A DNA stretch of 64,000 nucleotides from Diospyros lotus. Lineage: Eukaryota; Streptophyta; Magnoliopsida; Ericales; Ebenaceae. The notes below the pieces were generated by a model. The model was not told the origin of the DNA and did not search any database. It worked only from the letters and a program-made list of their open reading frames with translations. Shown here one piece after another: positions 55,826 through 64,000 of the stretch (positions are counted from its first letter, which is position 1; every line of letters starts with the position of its first letter). Made by a program: the position numbers and the translations under genes. The stretch is taken from assembly GCF_014633365.1 (NCBI RefSeq), contig NC_068351.1:23382866-23446865 (forward strand). The letters run 5' to 3'.

Positions 55826-56110
55826 AGGGCATGTTCTATTTGCATTTTAATTTTTAATTTTAAGTTTTGAATTTATTTTTAATTTTTTATTTTGATAGTC
55901 TATTTTTAGAAAACTGAAAACACGTTCTGTTTGTCATTCTGAAAAATTATTTTTTAAAACAAAAAGCTAAAAAACGCTTTCTATTTGAAATTTTGAAAAT
56001 AATTTTTAATAACATTTTATTTAATGAATTTGATTATTTAGTAAATTAGAAGTATTTAATGCTAATATATTGTTAAGAAATACATACATTTTAAAGTTGA
56101 TGAATTTTGT
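55826..56110. mobile_element. AT-rich MITE fragment, relative of 41268-41930
   Basis: TTTTGATAGT, GAAAACACGTTCTGTTTGTCA and AAATTTGATTATT-like blocks match the reverse complement of about 41690-41925 in order. Ends are worn and no target duplication was found. Confidence 0.6.
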
Positions 56111-56669
56111 AATATTTTTTCCAGTTACAAGAATAAAATATAAATAAATAAATTAATTAACTTGACAAAAAAATAGAAAGCATAAAAATAAAAATTAAAG
56201 ACAAACTTATAATTACATAATGTTATTGTGAATGATAAGATTGTATCAAACAATTCAATAACAAGTGGGATTTATAAGCTTCAATACAAATACCATAAAT
56301 AAACATAATTTAAAAATTAAAACAATAAAATAAAATTACAGACTCATGTATGAATCCTTTGATACTCATTCCACATTTATGTAGCAATTTGATTCTTGAC
56401 TTGTCCCATTTGAATTGTTTGACTATCATCAAAATATATGACTTCCTAATCTTGATTTAATTCCCGCTTATCATCAACTCTCATATTCTTTAGTGAATAT
56501 ATGGCCCAAGCAACGTACCTTCAGATGGATGCAGTATGTATGCATGCAGTATATCAACCAAATGATGTCTAACTTCCTGATCCAAAAAAGAGCAAAGAAG
56601 AGGTAAATTTTTATCCAATAACAGAAGTTGCACCAACCAAGCAAAATTTGTAAGAACTGGGTATATATA
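56111..56669. other. AT-rich intergenic DNA, no gene
   Basis: Nothing recognised. Confidence 0.4.
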
Positions 56670-57238
56670 AGGGTGGCAATTCGGGTTGGCGTGTCATAAT
56701 TGTGTCATGTCGAGACACATGTATAACACGTATCAGGCTAACTAGAATACGACCCGTTTAATAATAGTGTCAAATTTCTTAAACCCGAACACAATACGTT
56801 TATTAAATGTGTAACACGACACAACCCGTTTAACCCGTTTAGCTAAACGTGTCGTGTCGTGTCACCTGTTAACCTGTTTAACCCGTTTAATTTAAACGGG
56901 CCGTGTTGTATCACCTGTTAAATGTGTTATTTAGTTTTAAACGTGTTATTTCGTATATAATCGTGTTAACATGTTTAAATCAACCTACTAACTCTTTTAA
57001 TTAAACGTGTCATTTCGTATATAATCGTGTTAACATGTTCGAATCAACCCATTAACACGTTTTATTAAATGTGTCATTTCATGTCTAAACGGGTTAGACG
57101 GGTTGACTAGCCTAAGACACAAAAATAATCGTGTCATAAACGGGTTGACCCGTTTATGACCCAAACCCGATTAACCCCAACCCTAACCCGTTTAACTCTA
57201 TGTCGTGTAATCAGGTCGTGTCCAAAAATGCCAGCCCT
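56670..57238. mobile_element. hAT-like MITE rich in AACGGGTT/ACCCGTTT
   Basis: Ends AGGGTGGCAATTCGG and, reversed, AGGGCTGGCATTTTTGG are imperfect inverted termini of a type widespread in plants. The body repeats CGTGTC, ACCCGTTTAA and TATAATCGTGTTAACATGTT, and holds the palindrome AACGGGTTGACCCGTT. It is flanked by TATATATA on both sides, so an 8-bp duplication is possible but cannot be separated from the AT microsatellite. Confidence 0.7.
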
Positions 57239-57252
57239 ATATATATATATAT

Positions 57253-59205
57253 TGTAACACCCCGTTTTTCCCAATTGTGGCATTAAGCTAGGATTTCGAG
57301 AATATTTTTTTTTCCAACATACACTTAATATAAATAATTTCTGAACAATCTCATTCTATCTTCTTAGCATATCAAACTTAATAATCAATAAGTTAAGACA
57401 AGTAATCATCACATATGTAGAAGCAAATCAAAACCTCATTGATACATAACCGTCAATTCCTTATTTATAACCAAGTAATTGTATCGATGTTCAATATCAC
57501 ATCATCAAAATAATATACATAATAACTGAATGTCTTGCACATAATCAAAGATCTACTAAAGATCTAATATAATGGCTACATCTCGATCATATCTTTTCTC
57601 TTGGTGCCACTACTTTCACTTGGAACATTTGAATATTCTAAGGACATAATCTAAATTAGATGTTGAATCATCTAAATGAGAGTTCAAAACATTTTCATGA
57701 AATAAATGCAAAACCATGAACAAACTGACATATGCTGACATGTTCTACCCCGAGAGAATCTTATACAACGCTTAACCCATACCACGGGAAAAGAGCAATC
57801 TCTTTAAGGGCAACATAACCATATCGACATATTGGCATAACACAATCCTAGGTTAAGAGGGGTAACATCAACGCATTTTCCTGACACCTTGGAAATAATC
57901 GTTACCACTCCCATCACATGAGGGTTAACATCAACGTAGGAACCCAGTACACTATAATCATGTCAGGGATTACGTTCCTACTCAAAAGTAACCCGAAAAC
58001 ACTACCCATTTCCAACACACATGCCAATGCCATATCCATAACATGCAATAATGCATCACATAAAACAACATTTTAATGCACGTTTTTCAATGCACATGCA
58101 AATAGACATTTTGGATGAACCATCCACATGAAATCAAACCTATCATAGGTCAAACCATTTGTATGAAACAAAATCAATTATAAGGTCGAACAACCCACAA
58201 ATAAACTAAGTTTTAGGTAGGACCACTCACCTTGATCGAAACCCAAAACACCTTGATTCTCACTCAACCTTAATTCTTGAGCTAGGTTTCCAACGTTTCT
58301 CAAATTCGAGTCTTAACGTACCCTGACCATCGTATATATTCAAGGAATTCAATATTCAATCTTTCTCCTTTCTCCATTCCTTCTTCAACTTCTCCAAATG
58401 GTGTCTCCTATTTGTAGGCCTTGAAACTTGACCACTAACTATGTTATATTATATTATAATATTTCTTAATTATTTCAAATCTTTTCTAAATCTTCTAAGA
58501 TATTCCAATCATTTAAAATTTTTCCAAATCTTCTAAAATATTCTAAGATTTTCTCAAATCTTCCATAATCTTTTATAATCATTCCAAATCTTCTAAAATC
58601 TTCTCCAATCATTCCAAATCTTCTAAAATTTTCTATAATCATTTCAAATCTTCTAAGATTTTCTACAATCATTTCAAATCTTCTCTCTAAGTGGCCAATG
58701 GTAGCTTGGCACATGTCTTTAGACTTGATTTAAATAAGGTTTTGGACTCCAAAGTAATCCAAAGCAGGAATGGAATGTTGTTTGAAAACCAAAAATGATC
58801 CAAAGTTGTATTGGAATGAGTTTTGAAATCCGCAATCATGATTTCCAATGGTTAGTTGGTTCAATTCCCTACTCCAATGGTCTAGTTACGGGGTTTCAAG
58901 AATTACACATTGATCTAAACTTTTTTGGTAATTGCACTTAGATCCCTCGCAACTTGGTCCCTGACTATTTTTTAATTGCACTTATGTCCCTGGAGAAAAG
59001 ATTTATTACGCTAATACCCCAATATTTTAGATAAATTACACTTTTATCCAAACTTCAATATTTATGATTTTGCCCCTGGCTCAAAAACTGAACTTTTCTC
59101 TTAAGACCTTCATAACCCTTTGAAATGTCCTACTTCCTCAAATATTTGAATCTAAAAATCTCGGGTATTACATCATATTTGAGTCTAAAAATCTTTGGTG
59201 TTTCA
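57253..59205 (-). mobile_element. Gypsy-type solo LTR (minus)
   Basis: Plus-strand left end TGTAACACCCCG, right end GGTGTTTCA, flanked by TATAT on both sides (57248-57252 and 59206-59210). The minus-strand TATA-like TACAAATAGGAG lies near 58405-58420. The right end is duplicated: TCTAAAAATCT...TTACA (ending 59172) and TCTAAAAATCT...TTTCA (ending 59205). About 1.95 kb with no ORF. AT microsatellite flanks weaken the target-duplication evidence. Confidence 0.75.
58475..58714 (-). repeat. 30-bp minisatellite in the solo LTR
   Basis: About seven units of AATCATTTCAAATCTTCTAA plus TTTTCTAC-like text. On the minus strand they translate as a 10-residue repeat RRFGMIIEDF, which is why a 79-residue frame appears; it is not a gene. 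Confidence 0.88.
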
Positions 59206-59756
59206 TATATACCTAGCAACCAACCATAATCGCTGCCACCAGTTGTCTCCGGTGACCACCCCCGGCCGAAAATTTCCACAATCAGAGCCTACCATTAAAA
59301 ATGATAAGGCGATGGGGTTAACATACCCAAAAAACAACAAGATCAAATGACCAAATCTTCATAGATCTGATTTTTAATTTTTGGTCAGAATTGAAAAATG
59401 AAATTATAGTCGCCACCGCCCACCGTGGACGATGGTTTCTAGCGATCAGAGACAACCACCCTACACCCTTATCCCTATTGACCAACATACCAAAATATAA
59501 GCAGATCCAACAGTCGAATCTCCATATATCTAAGCTTAAACCTTCAGCCAAAATTAGTGATTTACAAGATCAGAGTAAAAGACTTACCTCCTTGTAGATT
59601 GGGGCCATTTTCACGGTGAAAATACGGCTGGATCCAAGATCAGATGGTTGGATTTTACAAAATCAGTGATTTACAGAGGTGTTCATGAGAAAGAATCCTT
59701 TGGTTGGTGCCATGGAGTGTGAGAGAATGGGACGCTCGGGTTGGAGAGGCTAGATA
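59206..59756. other. Unassigned DNA, no gene
   Basis: GC-richer patches (TCTCCGGTGACCACC near 59246, CCACCGCCCACC near 59415) resemble LTR or intergenic repeats. Frames of 68-77 residues show no domain. Confidence 0.4.
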
Positions 59757-59960
59757 GGGTGTTTTCCACGTTTTCAATTTTTGGGAGTTGTTTTTGTTGA
59801 AAACACTTAAAATTACTTTTGGTTGTTTTGAGTTTTCTTTATAAAAATTTTCCTTGTTTTTGAAAATGCATTTTTGAAAATATGAAAGTAAACACATTTT
59901 TAGTATTTTGAAAAACTAGAAACTCAAAATAGTCTGAAAACAACAAAAGAACAAACCCCA
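59757..59960. mobile_element. Short MITE copy
   Basis: GTTGTTTTCAGACTATTTTG, GTTTACTTTCATATTTTC and AAAAATGCATTTTT (reverse strand) match the left end of the MITE at 41268. About 200 bp, with G-rich/C-rich worn ends. Confidence 0.6.
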
Positions 59961-60066
59961 AATTTTCGTCATCTTTCTTTTTCCTTAGCTAGAGTTTGGT
60001 TTATTGAGTACATTTGAATATGCCAATATAAAATATGAATTTTTAATTAAAGGTTAGAACAACTTA

Positions 60067-62243
60067 TGTAATGCCTCGTTTTTTGAGACCGCTATAACTT
60101 AGGACAATTATGCGATAATAATTTTTTTTCCTATTTAAAACTACGACTAAACCATATCATTGCTCTTATCTATCCCAAAATTTCCATACATTTATCTCGA
60201 AAGAGAATCAACATAAACATTAAATGCAGAAGGTAGAATCGAACATAACATTTTAACATTAATCATAAATTAATTCTTACATCCTCATTTTCTATAAATA
60301 TGATTCTACATCATCATTCCTCAAAACGCTCAGACTTCGAAATAGCAGAATTTAAATACATGGGTTACATAACATACATCCAATTCATCGTGCACTTTGC
60401 TAAGTGCCATTTCATGCCTCATTCATCATCGTTTCTGATACAATCTCCATCTGAAACGTTTGAATATTTCACGGAAAAATCCCAAGTTAGATGATGAATC
60501 ATCTAAGTAAGGGAACAATAATGTATTTCGTGTATGGATGCAAAATGTCATTTTCCATATCATTTCGATTTGAGCCGATCGTACCTTATTGCTACTCCCC
60601 ATTTTCACAGCCTCCTTACCAGGCTGAGGTGTATGGGTGCACCCTTAGCAGAGCAGCGGTCCTAGGTTGTACTCTCAAACCCTTATGCGAATGCATGATA
60701 AAAAATATCATCGTGTACATATGCATATTTCATCATCAATACATGTAAATGCAATCTACATGAATATATTCACATCAAAACATGACAACATGATAAAATC
60801 ATTTACTTAAAATCAAGTTTTGGGTAAAACCACTTACAAATCAAGCATTTTCATAAAATTAAATCTAGTTGTGAAGTACTACTTATCTTGTAAAAAGATA
60901 ATTTTGCCCCTAGCGTAATTTTGCCTCAAAATTCGCGTTGAATTTTCAATCATACTCAATTATGAACCTTGATGTACCCTAGGCATAATAATTATTTAAA
61001 AAAATCATATTTATAATTTTCTCTAATTTTCCTAATTTCTTCCATTTCCTCCTATTATTTCCTCAAGATTATGAAATAAATACTTTCTCATAAAATTTTC
61101 TCAATTTCTCTTCACAATAATTTCTAAAACAATATTCCCAAGCCCTAGAAATTTCTTCATAATTTTCAGAATTCATGTTCTATTTATTTCTCATTTTCTC
61201 TTTGATTTTCAAGCATCTATTGCCTCAAAAATCCATAATAAATACCAATCATGCATTTCTCTTCCAATTTTATCATCAAAAATTCTAAAATATTATTTTC
61301 ATATTTATGAAATTTTTGAAGAAATTTTTGAAAATAGCTCACCTTCACGCGAAGCAATTTAGTATTCTACTACTACGACGAAGCATCGATTTGCGTATCG
61401 AACGTCTTTGCCATAAATTTTCACATGAACTACTAAACTCATCCTATAGTATTTTTCTAGGAATTTTTTTGGTATTTTTCTCTATATTTTTTTTCCTATT
61501 TTCTTTCTTTTTCTTTTTTCAAATCTCTTTCTCACTCTCAAATCTTTATTTCTTATAATCTTTCTCTTTCTAATTTAAGTCCTCCAACCTTTCAAGTTTT
61601 CTTTATTTATAGAAGGTTGAATTAAATTTAGCATAATTGTTGTGACCCACTATCTTTAATTATTTTGTCACATTTCTTAATTATTTTTCATTAAATCTCA
61701 CACATAATTTTTAATTATTTGTCTACACCTTATTTTGTCTCCCACATTTCTTAATTATTTCACCCATTATCTTTGATTATTTGTCTACACCCTACTTTGT
61801 CTTCCATATTTTTCAATTATTTCACCTATTATCTTTAATTATTTTTCACTTTTCTTAATTATTTTTTACTAAATCTCACCCATAATCTTAATTATTTGTC
61901 TACACCCTATTTTATCTCCCACATTTCTTAATTATTTCACTCATTATCTTTGATTATTTGTCCACACCCTACTTTGTCTCCCACATTTCTCAATTATTTC
62001 ACCTATTATCTTTAATTATTTTGTCACATTTCTTAATTATTTTTCACTAAATCTCACCCATAATTTTTAATTATTTGTTCACACCCTACTTTATCTCCCG
62101 TATTTCTCAATTATTTCACCCACTATCTTTAATTATTTTGGTACCTTAATTATTTTCTACTAAATGTTCTTTTGAATAGAATATTTTTTCATTTAGTTCA
62201 TTAATTTTAAGCCCACTTATTCTCAAAATACTAGGATATTACA
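60067..62243 (-). mobile_element. Gypsy-type solo LTR (minus), 2.18 kb
   Basis: Plus-strand left end TGTAATGCCTCG, right end AGGATATTACA (inverted terminus TGTAAT/ATTACA), with flanking pentamers ACTTA and ACTTG differing at one base. The minus-strand TATA CTATAAATAAAG lies near 61602-61613. No ORF of substance; frames of 60-85 residues are chance. Confidence 0.82.
61640..62165. repeat. Higher-order tandem repeat in U3 of the 60-62 kb LTR
   Basis: Subunits such as CACATTTCTTAATTATTTCA, CCCATTATCTTTAATTATTT and GTCTACACCCTACTTTGTCT combine into units of roughly 170-230 bp, about three in all. It ends just upstream (minus sense) of the LTR start. Confidence 0.85.
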
Positions 62244-63641
62244 ACTTGTATGCAAATATAATAGGTAGTATAACATGGTTCCATGTTACTAATTATCACC
62301 ATGTGAAATAAGGGGTTCCATTACACAAGTAATTCATATTAACAAATGAACTCATTATTATCACCAATTAGTACATGATTACCATGCATAGATTTGTCAC
62401 TAAATGTAATTGTCAATAAATAATAATTGGAATTATAGAATAAATGGAGAATATGGTATGATTTCATCACATGATGATAATGCATGTTTAACACACTACT
62501 TTTTCGAGCGTGTTACTAAACCAAAAATTAGGAATTCTTTTTTTAAATAATTGTAATTAATTTAACTTCTCTTGATAAATTAATTTTTTCCTCCTTGTCT
62601 CCTCTAGTGAATCCCTTAAAATATTTTCCTTTGCTTAAATAAGTTAACCTAATGATCACTAGAGAGATTCACCCTTAATTTATTTAAGAATGCAACCATT
62701 TATTTTAAAATCTTGATTGAGAGTGATAATCAGAATTTTAATGCATCTAAAGGTGTTTAGATTGAACCTCAGTGACGTTACTATTTTATATTATTTTTGA
62801 ATCCTCCAATGTTACTATTTTATACTCTTTTTGAGTCATCTTTAGCCTATTTTTTTTTAGTATAGTTGTTACTTAAAATCCCATTGAAATCGAATACTTT
62901 AAAATATACAAAATGAAAATTTCACAACAATTATAAGACTTATAAGGTGACTGCGTGTAAAAATGTCAACTCCAAATAACATAATTTGTCACTTCAAAAA
63001 ATTATACAAAATTGGTTGCTCAGATTTCTGGCAAGCTTATTGATGTGCCCAAAATGCCAAAGAGAAAAAGAGAAAACCCAGCACCTTCCTGTTGATAAGA
63101 AAACTCGCCACAACAAGAGAACACTAGGGTTGATTCGCCACACTCTTAGAAAGAAGAAGGAAGAGTGATAAGAATCCAAGGAAATTGGCCACTAAGCAAA
63201 AGAAAGCTTAGATAAGAATTTAAAATGCTTTCTGCATTTTAGATGAAAATGTTCATTAACCAAAAAACGTACATAAGAGGAACCATATAAATACTAGTCT
63301 TGGAACATCCATCCAAGCATGGGAAACATAAAAAAATAACTCTTGGAACATCCCTCCAAGCATGGGAAACAGAAACATTAAAAACTAAGTGGGAGATTAA
63401 AGCCAAAGTGGGAGACAAAGCCATAAATGCGCTTTGATTCCCCATAAATTCGAATTCCCGCTTCTTCATAATGTTCTGCCAAGCAAACTTAAATCGGCCA
63501 TAAATCATAGCTGTAATTTTGTAATTGCATTCATGAATACAATAAATTGCTACTAAGATCGTGAGTTTTCCAATGACATATGGCATGCCTCTTAACTCCA
63601 AGCCATCAAAGAGATATGAAGGTTCCACGATTCCTTTCTGA
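62244..63641. other. Unassigned DNA with a short duplication
   Basis: AT-rich to about 62980. Two copies of TCTTGGAACATCC...CCAAGCATGGGAAACA lie at about 63299 and 63341 (period about 43 bp). Paired AAGTGGGAGA tracts lie near 63389 and 63407. It may be the LTR/3' region of the gypsy remnant to the right, but no LTR ends were found. Confidence 0.4.
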
Positions 63642-63839
63642 TTAATTTCGTGGCTGATCTCCCAAGCAAGTAAGCAAAGTGATTAATTTGGGCTTTAATT
63701 CCTCCAAGTGGGCTGGACTCTTTCCAATGAATAACTCAAATTCCTTTTGTAATTGCTTAGCCTTTGAACGTGTAATTGGCCCATCACTTGTAATTTCATG
63801 TCCTTGGTCAGCCTTTGCCTTAACTCCCTTATGATTCAC
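63642..63839 (-). pseudogene. Gypsy polyprotein C-terminal remnant
   Basis: A 65-residue frame with DGPITRSKAKQLQKEFELFI. From memory, a 'GP(I/M)TR(S/A)(R/K)AK' block is common near the C-terminus of plant gypsy gag-pol proteins. The rest of the polyprotein would lie to the right, outside the window. Small, so uncertain. Confidence 0.5.
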
Positions 63840-64000
63840 ATCACTTATGTACTTCGTGTATTTGATTAATCAAATCTTCACCTTTTCATGGGAGTTATAC
63901 CCTGTTGGAAATATCACTTGATAAGAACATACCCAAAAAATATTTTATTTTATTAAGGTTTGAATTTGACTCTAAATAGGTTAAATTTGACCAAATGGGG
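63840..64000. other. Window edge, nothing recognised
   Basis: No domain seen in the last 160 bp. Confidence 0.4.

Noticed and set aside
58475..58714. 79-residue protein made of 10-residue repeats
   Set aside because: Produced by a 30-bp minisatellite whose length is a multiple of three; no other coding evidence.

Overview
This is nuclear DNA of a flowering plant, probably a eudicot. It is AT-rich, almost free of host genes, and filled with LTR retrotransposons of both plant superfamilies, Ty1/copia and Ty3/gypsy (Tat lineage). Primer binding sites match plant initiator tRNA-Met. The species cannot be named from the sequence.

Only two host loci are supported. At 5.07-5.43 kb (minus) is a first exon with a mitochondrial-type presequence and a clean splice donor, most like RHOMBOID-LIKE 12. 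At 54.24-54.76 kb (minus) is an intact intronless calmodulin-like gene with four EF-hands, closest to CML26/CML27. About 49 kb of nested transposons lie between them.

Layout. 0-2.3 kb: 5' part of a decayed copia element (minus). 5.5-6.4 kb: Mutator-like element with long inverted repeats and a 9-bp target duplication, just upstream of the rhomboid-like exon. 8.5-16.7 kb: Tat gypsy element (minus) with pol, dual RNase H, a 3'UTR repeat, an antisense extra ORF with its own TATA box, and a 3' LTR. Solo LTR A (15.23-16.59 kb) splits its RNase H. 16.7-30.5 kb: LTR-derived sequence. Within it a solo LTR (17.79-29.42 kb) was hit by a copia element (17.93-27.79 kb), itself hit by another solo LTR (21.57-23.18 kb). 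30.7-33.65 kb: gag and 5' LTR of a second Tat element (minus). 37.0-37.3 kb: Tourist-type MITE. 37.8-42.1 kb: two related LTRs head to head, a 4.26-kb imperfect palindrome. 42.1-50.8 kb: pol-less Tat derivative with a long degenerate repeat array, broken by two further insertions. 50.8-53.65 kb: copia RT/RNase H remnant split by a Tat solo LTR. 56.7-62.2 kb: a MITE and two gypsy solo LTRs. 63.6-63.8 kb: gypsy remnant.

The most striking shared signal is that several SIRE/Maximus-like LTRs carry irregular arrays of short palindromes centred on TCGA. The outer bases differ between LTRs: ATAGTCGACTAT in one, TATGTTTCGAAACATA in another, TACTCGAGTA-like in others. No bacterial genes, CRISPR, tRNA or rRNA genes were seen. 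All retrotransposon reading frames are broken.
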